Positions 1 to 7,212 of a stretch of 27,032 nt of DNA are shown piece after piece. Made by a program: the position numbers and the translations under genes. Below the pieces are notes generated by a model. It did not search any database, had not been told where the DNA came from, and saw only the letters and a list, made by a program, of their open reading frames with translations. Numbering within the stretch: position 1 is the first letter of the stretch; each line of letters begins with the position of its first letter. The stretch covers positions 1 through 27,032 of IMG/VR virus record IMGVR_UViG_3300025282_004334. One strand, 5' to 3'. The stretch is from a virus.

Positions 1-18
1 AGATTACCTCGGAGAAAT

Positions 19-546
19 ATGAAGACATCTAAATATAGGTATCAAGTGGTAACACAACTACGTTACGATAACCCTGATATGACATTATTGGCTATAGGCA
101 ATATTGTTGGACTGACTAAAGAGCGTGTACGTCAAATACTAAAACGAGCAAGCATGGCGACGGGAGCCACTAGGCCACCTCATATATGCTTTACATGCAA
201 TACGATTATGCCAAAAGGTACGTATAATAAATATCATGTAGAATGCCGACCAACGAATACATCCATAGATGAGGTTTGTACCTATTGTGATAAAATCTTT
301 CAACTAAGAAAAAGTCAACATAAAGCACAATTAAATAGAGCACAATTAAAACATAATCAAAAAATAATCTATTGCTCTCATAGTTGCAGCACTAATGCAT
401 ATTGGGATTCAGTGCGTCGAGGCGATTTACCAAAGCGTCCTAATAGATCACCAAAGAAAATGCCAGCTATAAAGATGCCCTTGAGACTAGATAACGAGTC
501 TGGAAGAAATCACGATAGATTTATCTTTCAATGCATTAAAAGTTAG
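19..546 (+). CDS. Sigma-70 region-4-like HTH protein with zinc clusters (copy 1)
   Basis: A 175-residue protein whose residues about 20-43 contain the sigma-70 region 4.2 signature L-T-K-E-R-V-R-Q-I-L, a helix-turn-helix that in sigma factors reads the -35 element. There is no region 2, so it is not a complete sigma factor. Two Cys clusters follow: C57/C60 with H73/C76, and C87/C90 with C119/C123, likely zinc-binding (treble-clef-like spacing). The basic tail (about residues 128-160) suggests nucleic acid contact. It is a paralog of the protein at 1420-1842, which has the same HTH and second Cys cluster. A GGAGA ribosome site lies just upstream of the ATG. The role is probably DNA binding and transcription control; that is inference from motifs only. 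Confidence 0.8.
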   Translation: MKTSKYRYQVVTQLRYDNPDMTLLAIGNIVGLTKERVRQILKRASMATGATRPPHICFTCNTIMPKGTYNKYHVECRPTNTSIDEVCTYCDKIFQLRKSQHKAQLNRAQLKHNQKIIYCSHSCSTNAYWDSVRRGDLPKRPNRSPKKMPAIKMPLRLDNESGRNHDRFIFQCIKS

Positions 547-556
547 GACAAATCTG

Positions 557-685
557 ATGCTCTATAAAATCTGTATGCTTATTGCTGTATGTGGTGTATT
601 CATATTACCAATTTCTTGGATTGAAACAGGGCTGATACTTCTGATTTTATTGCTCCTACACCAACATTTTAATAGAATCGTATGA
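557..685 (+). CDS. Small predicted two-helix membrane protein (42 aa)
   Basis: A short open frame from ATG at 557 to TGA at 683-685 encodes 42 residues. Two hydrophobic stretches (about residues 5-20 and 24-34) are separated by a short P-I-S-W-I-E-T turn, followed by a polar tail with His, Asn and Arg. AGGA about 8 bases upstream could be the ribosome site. It fills most of an otherwise empty gap between two genes on the same strand. No family is recognised. It could be a small inner-membrane protein acting on the host envelope, or a chance frame; composition and position favour a real gene moderately. Confidence 0.45.
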   Translation: MLYKICMLIAVCGVFILPISWIETGLILLILLLLHQHFNRIV

Positions 686-736
686 TTTTAATGCTGATAG
701 CTTTAAAGTAATATGCGTTAGACTGGAGGTAAGAGT

Positions 737-973
737 GTGATAAAGATTCAATTAAAAGACAATTGTTGGACATGTCTAGGGCTGAAACAAGATTGTGTCG
801 CATGCAACGGCTCTGGTGAAATAGTAACCTGGATTACATTAGAAGAATTAACCGAACAGATTGAGGCGATTCAAATACGTAAAAAGGAACGGGAAATGTT
901 TTTTGCTCCCATAGAAGCACCAGAAGAATTCAATCTTAAAGATTTAGATATGCCACCCAATGTTAATATTTAA
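737..973 (+). CDS. Small DnaJ-type zinc-finger protein
   Basis: A 78-residue protein starting at GTG (737), chosen because a strong GGAGGT site lies at 725-730. Residues about 9-27 hold the pattern C-x2-C-x-G-x4-C-x2-C-x-G-x-G, the half-motif of the DnaJ central zinc domain, where two such pairs bind zinc and contact unfolded protein. The J domain is absent. The rest is charged and probably helical (L-E-E-L-T-E-Q-I-E). Such minimal DnaJ-like zinc proteins occur in phages without a known job. Its stop overlaps the start of the next small gene by one base (TAATG), pointing to translational coupling. Confidence 0.75.
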   Translation: MIKIQLKDNCWTCLGLKQDCVACNGSGEIVTWITLEELTEQIEAIQIRKKEREMFFAPIEAPEEFNLKDLDMPPNVNI

Positions 974-1149
974 TGGCTATGACATATTTAGAGGCATTAG
1001 AACAATTAAGAGCAGCTTATGAGCAAGAGAAGATACAATTTACTACTAAAATATCTACTTTAGAAGTATCCGTAAATCAACAATCAATTAAGATCAAGTT
1101 ATTAGAAGAACAAATAAAAACTTTAATGCAGGAGGCTAATAATGGGTAA
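973..1149 (+). CDS. Small predicted coiled-coil protein (58 aa)
   Basis: The frame opens with ATG at 973-975, sharing a base with the TAA of the preceding gene, and closes with TAA at 1147-1149. The next gene's ATG at 1142 lies inside its last codons. The 58 residues are strongly helical with heptad-like Leu/Ile positions (for example L-E-A-L-E-Q-L-R and I-K-L-L-E-E-Q-I-K), so a coiled coil is likely. The tight coupling on both sides and the lack of any other content in this gap support it being a real gene. Function unknown. Confidence 0.65.
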   Translation: MAMTYLEALEQLRAAYEQEKIQFTTKISTLEVSVNQQSIKIKLLEEQIKTLMQEANNG

Positions 1150-1423
1150 ACAACTCTATAAGGTGGAACTAACTGGATGGGTGGTTAAGGATGATAGAGA
1201 TTCTAATGTAATAGATTGGTCCGTCGATACCATAACAAAATCACTGGTTGGATTGGAAATTCAACAAGCCACACTAGTTGATTCGTCTAATACCTTAGCC
1301 GAATCTCCCCCTTTCACTGTCAAAGAAACATATGCACCTACTGTACATTTCACTACTGATATTGCTATGGATGAGACAGGCGCAATGGATATTGAACTAG
1401 ATACCAAAGGAATGTCCCTATGA
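1142..1423 (+). CDS. Hypothetical protein (93 aa)
   Basis: A 93-residue protein with alternating hydrophobic and polar residues typical of beta structure (Y-K-V-E-L-T-G-W-V-V-K near the start) and an acidic C-terminal part. A GGAGG site sits about 8 bases before the ATG. Its stop overlaps the next ATG as ATGA (1420-1423), so it is translationally coupled to the HTH/zinc gene. No family is recognised and no catalytic pattern is visible. The antisense frame over the same bases looks like a shadow. Confidence 0.7.
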   Translation: MGKQLYKVELTGWVVKDDRDSNVIDWSVDTITKSLVGLEIQQATLVDSSNTLAESPPFTVKETYAPTVHFTTDIAMDETGAMDIELDTKGMSL

Positions 1424-1842
1424 TTCAAATAGATAAACGAACATCCTTTCATAACTATGGACAATCATCTAAGCGTCTTGAGATTATATACTTACGTGAA
1501 AATTTTCCAGAGCTTACTTTGCGTGAGATTGGTGAAAAAGTAGAGTTAACACGTGAGCGAGTAAGACAAATTCTCACCACGGCTAACCTAGCAACAAAAT
1601 CATTAGCCCGAATATCGACACCACTACCGTTATGTGCTACATGTAATAAGACTCTATCTAATAGACGTTTGAAGTTCTGTAATCACAAATGCCAGTTTCC
1701 AAATGGAAAGACTACATTTCAATGTTCAACTTGTGGAATGTTTAAAACAGTGATGACTTCAGCTTACAGGCGTATCTCCCAAAAAAATTCCAAGATTTAT
1801 TGTAGTCGAATTTGTAGAGGACGGTCACGACGTAAAATATAA
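1420..1842 (+). CDS. Sigma-70 region-4-like HTH protein with zinc clusters (copy 2)
   Basis: A 140-residue paralog of the protein at 19-546. Residues about 31-53 read L-T-L-R-E-I-G-E-K-V-E-L-T-R-E-R-V-R-Q-I-L, an almost canonical sigma-70 region 4.2 helix-turn-helix. It is followed by two Cys clusters, C72/C75/C87/C91 and C102/C105/C128/C132, and a basic R-G-R-S-R-R-K end. The spacing suggests two zinc sites. As a region-4 module without region 2 it might bind a promoter -35 element or replace or occlude host sigma region 4; both are inference. It starts in an ATGA overlap with the preceding gene and ends in a TAATG overlap with the next. Confidence 0.8.
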   Translation: MIQIDKRTSFHNYGQSSKRLEIIYLRENFPELTLREIGEKVELTRERVRQILTTANLATKSLARISTPLPLCATCNKTLSNRRLKFCNHKCQFPNGKTTFQCSTCGMFKTVMTSAYRRISQKNSKIYCSRICRGRSRRKI

Positions 1843-2300
1843 TGGTCGATGAGTTAATACTTCAAAAGTTGCAAACGGCGGCTAAAGTAGGAGCTGAAAT
1901 TAATATAGGTCTTTACGACCAATTGTTGCCAACACTCTTAGTAGCTACTCCAAAAGAAATAGAAATTTATGGAGTAACTACTGACAAAGAAGATATCCCG
2001 GCAGTAATAGTAGAGACACTACGTAAGTGCCACGCCATAGCGTATGCTTTAGTGATAGAAGCTTGGTCTACTCCCTTTTTAGAACAAGCAGCTCAACATG
2101 ATTATAAGGTTCGTGATATGGCTCCAGACGATAGAGATGAGATAGTGCAAATTATAATCGCAGAACAGCATAATAAAGCAGTACGCTTCTCTATTGCAAA
2201 GATACAGACTGTAGCCACTGGACAAAGGCATCTTATGGAGTGGTCAGAAAGTGGACCAGATAGTAAAGCATGTGGAACATTCATTATTACTGAGTGGTGA
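1842..2300 (+). CDS. Hypothetical protein (152 aa)
   Basis: A 152-residue protein that begins in a TAATG overlap with the upstream HTH gene. It appears mixed alpha/beta, with helical segments (L-I-L-Q-K-L-Q-T-A-A) and an I-I-A-E-Q-H...I-Q-T-V-A-T-G-Q-R-H region towards the end. There is no signal peptide, membrane segment or recognised motif. The C-terminal half resembles a small regulatory or processing domain only in general composition. It ends 3 bases before the next start, so it belongs to the same transcript. Confidence 0.65.
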   Translation: MVDELILQKLQTAAKVGAEINIGLYDQLLPTLLVATPKEIEIYGVTTDKEDIPAVIVETLRKCHAIAYALVIEAWSTPFLEQAAQHDYKVRDMAPDDRDEIVQIIIAEQHNKAVRFSIAKIQTVATGQRHLMEWSESGPDSKACGTFIITEW

Positions 2301-2303
2301 AGA

Positions 2304-2552
2304 ATGCCAACTGGCGTAGAATATCGTTTTCTTTATATATTTCTATATAATAGAGGCTATGGGTGGGAACTCACAGAAAAGAATGAAGAAAAATCAATGT
2401 CTTCAATATTAGAAGATTACGGATGTGATGTAATCTACTTGCCGCAATTTGAAGGGGACATGGTCGTCGGTAGAAAGGACGGAGATATTATTGGATTTGC
2501 AACACTATTTGGGCCATGGGCCATTAATTTAAGTTCCCGAATAACCGGCTAA
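2304..2552 (+). CDS. Hypothetical protein (82 aa)
   Basis: An 82-residue protein beginning 3 bases after the previous stop, with weak GTGAAG as a possible ribosome site. It has an aromatic N-terminus (Y-R-F-L-Y-I-F-L-Y) and a second half with beta-like segments (D-V-I-Y-L-P and D-M-V-V-G-R-K-D-G-D-I-I-G-F). No family is recognised. It ends about 20 bases before the repeated TTGAC promoter region at 2564-2603, so it is the last gene before a new transcription unit. Confidence 0.55.
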   Translation: MPTGVEYRFLYIFLYNRGYGWELTEKNEEKSMSSILEDYGCDVIYLPQFEGDMVVGRKDGDIIGFATLFGPWAINLSSRITG

Positions 2553-2563
2553 ATAGCTTAGTA

Positions 2564-2603
2564 TTGACTTACTCTTGACTAAGAGTTGACAATCTGTTAT
2601 GAT
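2564..2603 (+). promoter_or_regulatory. Extended -10 promoter with 11-bp TTGAC repeats and a dyad
   Basis: The -35 TTGACT (2575-2580) is separated by exactly 17 bp from the -10 TATGAT (2598-2603), which is preceded by TGT, the extended -10 signature. TTGAC occurs three times at 2564, 2575 and 2586, exactly 11 bp apart. A perfect inverted repeat, ACTCTT-GACT-AAGAGT (2571-2586), is centred on the -35. This would drive the C2H2/coiled-coil gene starting at 2645. The repeats could be operator half-sites on one DNA face; that part is inference. Confidence 0.75.
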
Positions 2604-2644
2604 ACATTCAATAGATTTAAATATATAAGGATGGCTCAATCAAA

Positions 2645-3934
2645 ATGCCAAGAATTTCATTTTCTAATTTTCTCAATAAACTATCTCCAAACAAACAAGA
2701 TACGAGCATAGTTAATACCGTGGCATCCAAACTAAGTCAAAAGACCGCCTCCAACCCCGTAGTGGCCCCCTCACCAACTACTCCGATTGATGCACAACAT
2801 GAACAAGTACCTCGTCGGAGGTACATCTGTGAGGTCTGCACTAAAAATACTGAAGCATCCAATATCTATGGTTCACCAAAATTACTGGCAAATCATGTAC
2901 GAGATAATCATCCATCAGAGTGGCCATGGCAAATAGATGTTCCTAAATCTAGAAACCATGGCAAACAATGGAGGCCATCACATGTCAAAACTGTCATGGA
3001 CGTATACCTGCAAATACGAGCCACACAGGATGTAGGCAGACGTTTCCTGGTGACCCATAATGATGCCCGTTGGGTAAATTGCTGGGAATCTCCAGAATCA
3101 TCTAAAAATATCCATATCAGAGCATTAAATGCTGCTGCTGTGACGGTAGGACGCAGTATCAAATCAGTACGAGAGGTACTAAATGCAACGTTGCCTACAC
3201 TACGTAAAAAGGTACCTCAGCAGGGTATATTGGTTGAAGGGTCTTTTGATTTAACTGCATACGGTCTGGCACGAATCAACCGAATTCGAGACAAAAAGGG
3301 ACTTCCTAGATTAGGTGTACCTGTCTTGTTATTGCCGAATGTAAAATCTAACAAAGTACTTCAACGGTATTATGCCAAAAACAATCCTACAGTTGAAGTC
3401 CAACCTGATACTACATCGGAACATTTAACACACGAGGACACAAACAATACTGTCGAGACTGATGATTATCAGGGCATCGTATCCACATGGTCAAACCTAT
3501 ACGATAGATTAAATGCGTTTATTGCCACACAACAACAACAAGTTGTAGACCTTCAAAAACAGGTCGTAGACTTTCAGAATCAAGATCAAAATCGAATTGA
3601 TCAAGAGGAGTCGTTTCTCAAAGAAATGGAAGGCCAAAGCCATACTATTATAGAGAAGGACAAAGTTATAGCCTCCCAAAAGAAACGCATAGAACAATTA
3701 ATGAATGAGCCATTGGTTAAAGAACAAAACGATTTAATGATTCAAATACAAAACTTGACTGAAGATAATGCCCTATTGACGATAGCCAACGAAAATTTAA
3801 CTAAACAGGCTAGGGCACATAATCAAGAGAAGCAACAATCGGCAATAACAAGAAATTTAGAAATCCATAATCTTGAAAAGAAATTCAAGGATGCGGCCCA
3901 AAAACTGGAAGACCTAAAAAACAATTCGGAGTAG
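2645..3934 (+). CDS. C2H2-like zinc-finger and coiled-coil protein
   Basis: A 429-residue protein. After a Ser/Thr/Pro-rich N-terminus, residues 62-89 have C-x2-C-x18-H-x4-H spacing (C62, C65, H84, H89), a C2H2-like zinc finger in the context Y-I-C-E-V-C...L-A-N-H-V-R-D-N-H. Residues about 105-240 form a basic globular region, possibly another DNA-binding domain (V-G-R-S-I-K-S-V-R-E-V-L looks helix-turn-helix-like). Residues about 280-429 are a long coiled coil rich in Gln, Lys and Glu, which would make the protein oligomeric. The AGGATG area upstream supplies a weak ribosome site. It follows the strong promoter at 2575-2603. A chromatin- or partition-like DNA organiser is possible but unproven. 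Confidence 0.75.
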   Translation: MPRISFSNFLNKLSPNKQDTSIVNTVASKLSQKTASNPVVAPSPTTPIDAQHEQVPRRRYICEVCTKNTEASNIYGSPKLLANHVRDNHPSEWPWQIDVPKSRNHGKQWRPSHVKTVMDVYLQIRATQDVGRRFLVTHNDARWVNCWESPESSKNIHIRALNAAAVTVGRSIKSVREVLNATLPTLRKKVPQQGILVEGSFDLTAYGLARINRIRDKKGLPRLGVPVLLLPNVKSNKVLQRYYAKNNPTVEVQPDTTSEHLTHEDTNNTVETDDYQGIVSTWSNLYDRLNAFIATQQQQVVDLQKQVVDFQNQDQNRIDQEESFLKEMEGQSHTIIEKDKVIASQKKRIEQLMNEPLVKEQNDLMIQIQNLTEDNALLTIANENLTKQARAHNQEKQQSAITRNLEIHNLEKKFKDAAQKLEDLKNNSE

Positions 3935-3935
3935 T

Positions 3936-4133
3936 ATGCCTACGGAACAAAAATGTGATAATTCTCAATGCAAGCAGGTCAGTATTGGCCTGCTCTCTGT
4001 CGCTCCAGGCAATAGACTTTGGGTATGCCAAGATCACATAATTCAAATAATTAAAGAAGTGCAAGAAAAACATGATAAAAGAAACATCCAATACGACTCT
4101 TACACCAAAAAAACGAGGCCGTCCAGCTGGTAG
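3936..4133 (+). CDS. Small Cys-rich protein (65 aa)
   Basis: A 65-residue protein starting one base after the previous stop. C-D-N-S-Q-C near the start and V-C-Q-D-H at about residues 30-34 could form one zinc site. The C-terminal part is helical and charged. It overlaps the AT-hook gene that starts at 4072 by 62 bases in another frame, which is long for this compact genome. A shorter product is possible in principle but the zinc pairs lie before the overlap, so the gene is probably real. Confidence 0.6.
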   Translation: MPTEQKCDNSQCKQVSIGLLSVAPGNRLWVCQDHIIQIIKEVQEKHDKRNIQYDSYTKKTRPSSW

Positions 4134-4674
4134 TAAGAATAAACCTAAAGCTCAAGCCATAAAACGAGGACGACCTGTCGGTAGCACTAACAAGCCTAAA
4201 GAGTCCACTATAGTCAAACGTGGACGACCTGCCGGTAACCATACTAAGCCTAAGGTCGCAGTGAAGGCTGTAAAGACGGCTCCTACCAAACCTACTACTC
4301 TTGATACACTTGCTCCTACTACATCAAGACGTAAACAACCTATTACACCTAGAAATACCACTCAACTTGATCTTCCTAAGGTTGAATATACTTTAGAGCC
4401 AATTCTTGGCTTTAAAGAAATCATAAAAAAATTTGGGGATAAAGGGTACATGGTCTACCAAGTATCAAATAAATCAATGGAATTAAAAGCTGAGGACATG
4501 GCTAAGGCTATTCAAAAATATAAAGATAAATATAGGCAGTTGCCTACACGAGCCATCCTAAATGAACACAATGAAAAATTATTGCCCTATCTTAATGCGG
4601 AAGTGCCAAATATAGAGATAGGTCTAGCTGTCGGCGGTACAGCATCATGGGAAATTCAACTTCAGGTACCATAA
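4072..4674 (+). CDS. Triple AT-hook DNA-binding protein
   Basis: A 200-residue protein with three AT-hook cores R-G-R-P at residues 15-18, 32-35 and 50-53, in near-identical 17-18 residue repeats (K-R-G-R-P-A-G-S-K-N-K-P-K type). AT-hooks insert into the minor groove of AT-rich DNA. A Lys/Thr/Pro-rich linker (about 60-105) leads to a globular domain (about 105-200) with V-E-Y-T-L-E-P-I-L-G-F and a final G-L-A-V-G-G-T-A-S-W-E-I-Q segment. This domain is not recognised. The gene lies immediately before the 36-bp repeat array, which makes it one candidate partner for that array; this is a positional inference. The same R-G-R-P-A-G-S-x-N-K module recurs at 8253-8693. Confidence 0.8.
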   Translation: MIKETSNTTLTPKKRGRPAGSKNKPKAQAIKRGRPVGSTNKPKESTIVKRGRPAGNHTKPKVAVKAVKTAPTKPTTLDTLAPTTSRRKQPITPRNTTQLDLPKVEYTLEPILGFKEIIKKFGDKGYMVYQVSNKSMELKAEDMAKAIQKYKDKYRQLPTRAILNEHNEKLLPYLNAEVPNIEIGLAVGGTASWEIQLQVP

Positions 4675-4703
4675 ATAACCAGAGGTATTAAAAGTACCGA
4701 TAT

Positions 4704-4984
4704 GAATGAATCCTGAACCTTGATAGTGACATAGAAAACGAATGAATCACTAGAACCGAGAGTGACATATAAGTGGAATGAATTAGGCGGGAAAATAGTA
4801 ACAATAGAACTGAATGAATTATGGCCCAAGATAGTGACAGTATTTTTGAATGAATTCACATGGAAGAGAGTGCCAGGCAACAGGAATGAACCGTGACTAG
4901 GGAGAATATCAAACAAAGAGAGTGAATTAAGCGAAATAGAGAGTAACAAAATAGCTGAATGAATTACACCCTAAGGTAGGAATA
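4704..4984 (+). repeat. Eight-unit 36-bp two-box tandem array
   Basis: Box 1, GAATGAAT, starts at 4704, 4740, 4776, 4812, 4848, 4884, 4920 (GAGTGAAT) and 4957, with a period of exactly 36 bp except the seventh unit (37). Within each unit a second box, consensus GA[T/G]AGTGACA, begins 18 bases later. The 10-base and 8-base segments between boxes are unrelated from unit to unit, so selection keeps the boxes and spacing but not the filler. This is typical of protein-binding iterons or repeated operators. It occupies almost all of the 309-base gap between the AT-hook and zinc-ribbon genes. The last unit is degenerate and merges with the ribosome site of the gene at 4984. Function could be origin, partition or enhancer. 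Confidence 0.88.
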
Positions 4985-5313
4985 TGAATTGGAATGACAC
5001 TAGGTGCGAAGGCGAACAAGAAGAACGCATTCAAGAAATGCTATCTGATAATCACATACAAAAAATAATGAACGAAGTGAAGGAGTTCAAAGACCAATAT
5101 CCTGAATCTATGATTTTCTATCAGGTAACCTGTGGTGGATGTGAGACTCGGTTGGTCGATAATGACCCCCTAAGTCTTGCTGTTGATTATAGATGTGATG
5201 AATGTGACTACGTCACCAAAACTATAGAAGGCAATTTAGGACACTTGAGTATCATGTTACCTTCAGACGTAAAAGATAGATTCTTACAAGGCTTGAGAGG
5301 TGAGATAGAATAG
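4984..5313 (+). CDS. Zinc-ribbon protein (109 aa)
   Basis: A 109-residue protein with an acidic helical N-terminus (E-Q-E-E-R-I-Q-E-M-L) and a zinc ribbon at about residues 50-78: C-G-G-C-E-T-R-L ... Y-R-C-D-E-C-D-Y, with 20 or so residues between the Cys pairs. Zinc ribbons commonly bind nucleic acid or RNA polymerase. The ATG at 4984 follows AAGGTAGG, a good ribosome site that overlaps the degenerate last unit of the 36-bp array. Binding at the array could therefore also affect its translation start region or transcription. Probably co-expressed with the downstream helicase. Specific role unknown. Confidence 0.75.
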   Translation: MNWNDTRCEGEQEERIQEMLSDNHIQKIMNEVKEFKDQYPESMIFYQVTCGGCETRLVDNDPLSLAVDYRCDECDYVTKTIEGNLGHLSIMLPSDVKDRFLQGLRGEIE

Positions 5314-5321
5314 GCCCATAA

Positions 5322-5336
5322 TGGCCCTCAGGGCCA
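5322..5336. repeat. 15-bp GC-rich dyad upstream of the helicase gene
   Basis: TGGCCCT-C-AGGGCCA is a perfect inverted repeat with a one-base centre in the 84-base gap before the helicase start. It is GC-rich in an AT-rich context. It is not followed by a T-run, so it is not a standard terminator. It may be an operator or an RNA hairpin in the helicase leader. Confidence 0.5.
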
Positions 5337-5397
5337 CATACAGGCGTTTTACCGTGAAAAAGGAATACTGGGAGCCACAATCAAAGAGCAAGGTCAT

Positions 5398-7068
5398 ATG
5401 ATAGTTAAATTTCCATATAACAAAGAACTAATAGACGACATCAAAACAATACCTGGTCGAGAGTACAAACCAGATGATAAAGGTTGGTATATCCCAGACC
5501 CATTTCTTACTACAGCAGCTGAAATGGTTCGTACCTATTATCCTAATATTGCCGATGTCATCCATGATTACGTCAATTTAACCTCTACCCAACCATCCAT
5601 TGAAGACATAGCTCATGCCAAAGAGCGTACTGATTTGGAAACGAGACGGGGCATAGAGATGTTGGATAAGGTACAGGAACGTCTTAACCCGCCTTTCCCA
5701 CTCTATCCATACCAAGAGATAGCCGTAGCATTCTTAGAGTCCAGGCTAGACACTAAAGGCGCATTGATAGGTGACCAGCCAGGCTTAGGCAAGACTATTG
5801 AAGCATTAACTTGGCTATCATTACATCCAAATGCTCGTCCTATATTAGTCATCACCCAAGCCTCTATTAAACGTAATTGGTATAGAGAAGTAGAAAAGTG
5901 GTTGCCAAATTCACAAATTCAAATTCTAGATTCAGGTAAAGATACATTAGACCCTGACGCTAATGTAGTTATAATCAACTATGATTTAATTTGGCGTGAG
6001 AATATCGAAAAACAATTGTTAGCACGTAAATTTCAAATCGTCATATTTGATGAAGTTACCCACTTAAAAGAAAAATCCACTAAACGAACTAAATCAGCTA
6101 AGAAAATAAGCCGTAAGTCTAAATTCAATGTAGGACTATCGGGTACACCAATCTTGAATCGTCCAATTGAATTTTTCACGTTCTTGAACATCATCAGTCC
6201 CAAACAATTTCCATCTCAATTCAAGTTTGGGATGCGCTATTGTAATGGCTATAACAATGGATTTGGATACGTTTTTAAAGGATCATCACGTATAGATGAA
6301 TTACGTGGCCTATTACAGCCATTAATGATTAGAAGACGAAAGGACGAGGTACTAAAAGAATTACCAGAAAAGGTTCAACGAGACATATTTGTAGATATGC
6401 CGGGAAGCTACTATCAGGACTATATGGCAGCTGAGAATGATCTAGTTAACACACTACAGTCATTAAATGACGATGGTCCAGTGTCACAAGAATATAATGA
6501 CAATCATATGTGGTTACTGTCTAAGTTAAATTATTTACGCCATTTAGTTGGACTAGCTAAGGCTGAAGCGGCAGAAGACATCATCCAAAGCTTCGTAGAG
6601 GCTGGAGAAAAATTAGTCGTATTTGGACACCACCACGATGTGTTAGATAAGATGGACGACTATTTAACAAAGAAAGGTATTATACATGTCAAAGTGGATG
6701 GTCGTACCCCCAACAGTGCACGGCAAGAACAAGTAGATCAATTTCAAGACAATGCAAATTGCATGGTCTTTTTAGCCTCCACCGCTATGGGCATGGGAGT
6801 AACACTTACCGCAGCAAGTAATGCTCTCTTTGTAGAGCGTCAGTGGACTCCCGGTATTGAAGAACAGATGGAAGACCGACTACACCGTATAGGGCAAAAT
6901 CGTGGTGTGGTGGCTCATTATATGCAAGTGGAGAACAGCATAGACTCGAAGATGGCAAAGTTAGTAGAAGAAAAACGATCCATATTGATGGAAGTGCTGG
7001 ACGGCCAAAAACAAAGGGATCGAGGTGAGAGCATCATGAGTGAATTATTATCGGAGTTAGTGAAATAA
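5398..7068 (+). CDS. SNF2-family helicase with HARP-like N-terminus
   Basis: A 556-residue superfamily 2 ATPase of the SNF2/SMARCAL1 type. The first 45 residues (K-F-P-Y-N-K-E-L...I-P-G-R-E-Y-K-P-D...G-W-Y-I-P) resemble the HARP-type module of annealing helicases. Motif I is D-Q-P-G-L-G-K-T (126-133), motif II D-E-V-T (218-221, not the usual D-E-A-H), motif III L-S-G-T-P (247-251), then a R-R-R-K-D-E-V segment, V-D-G-R-T (about 433-437), G-M-G-V-T-L (465-470) and R-L-H-R-I-G-Q (494-500). All core motifs are present, so it should be an active DNA-dependent ATPase, acting in phage replication, fork remodelling or recombination. ATG 5398 follows AAGGT. It is the last plus-strand gene before the terminator. 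Confidence 0.93.
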   Translation: MIVKFPYNKELIDDIKTIPGREYKPDDKGWYIPDPFLTTAAEMVRTYYPNIADVIHDYVNLTSTQPSIEDIAHAKERTDLETRRGIEMLDKVQERLNPPFPLYPYQEIAVAFLESRLDTKGALIGDQPGLGKTIEALTWLSLHPNARPILVITQASIKRNWYREVEKWLPNSQIQILDSGKDTLDPDANVVIINYDLIWRENIEKQLLARKFQIVIFDEVTHLKEKSTKRTKSAKKISRKSKFNVGLSGTPILNRPIEFFTFLNIISPKQFPSQFKFGMRYCNGYNNGFGYVFKGSSRIDELRGLLQPLMIRRRKDEVLKELPEKVQRDIFVDMPGSYYQDYMAAENDLVNTLQSLNDDGPVSQEYNDNHMWLLSKLNYLRHLVGLAKAEAAEDIIQSFVEAGEKLVVFGHHHDVLDKMDDYLTKKGIIHVKVDGRTPNSARQEQVDQFQDNANCMVFLASTAMGMGVTLTAASNALFVERQWTPGIEEQMEDRLHRIGQNRGVVAHYMQVENSIDSKMAKLVEEKRSILMEVLDGQKQRDRGESIMSELLSELVK

Positions 7069-7117
7069 CTAAGTATTCAGAACGCATCCGATAAACTATG
7101 GATTAACCCTACTGGCA

Positions 7118-7134
7118 AGAGGTATAATATCTCT
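7118..7134 (+). promoter_or_regulatory. Possible -10 element inside a dyad
   Basis: AGAGGTATAATATCTCT is an inverted repeat with one mismatch and contains a consensus TATAAT (7123-7128). No good -35 is visible 16-18 bp upstream, so promoter activity is doubtful. A transcript from here would be about 100 bases and end at the terminator at 7213-7238. This gap also holds a strong but orphan ribosome site (AAGGAGGT, about 7146-7153) with no convincing start codon after it. Confidence 0.3.
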
Positions 7135-7212
7135 AAGAATAAAAAAAGGAGGTAGCTAAGAACTGTAATACCTGCTAAAAGATAAAATAAGTAGTATAAT
7201 AGCAAGAAGGTG

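Noticed and set aside
1261-1464. Antisense frames over the small left-block genes (1261-1464 and 2102-2284)
   Set aside because: They overlap coupled plus-strand genes entirely and have no ribosome site or recognisable features.
19-1842. Complete phage sigma factor encoded by the HTH/zinc genes
   Set aside because: Only the region-4-like helix is present; no region 2 or other sigma core is seen, and the remainder is Cys-cluster sequence.
4662-4949. Minus-strand open frame across the 36-bp array encoding 12-residue repeats (N-S-F-x3-V-T-I-x3)
   Set aside because: It lies antisense in a plus-strand block, starts only at a TTG, and the seventh unit of 37 bp breaks the frame period. Synonymous positions in the boxes are as fixed as the others (Ser TCA and Phe TTC identical in six units) while the filler is fully diverged, which points to selection on DNA rather than protein.
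4704-4984. Array read as a CRISPR locus or as a row of minigenes (ATG...TAG TGA within units)
   Set aside because: No repeat longer than about 10 bases is conserved and there are no unique spacers flanked by identical repeats. The mini-frames are broken early in several units and lack ribosome sites.
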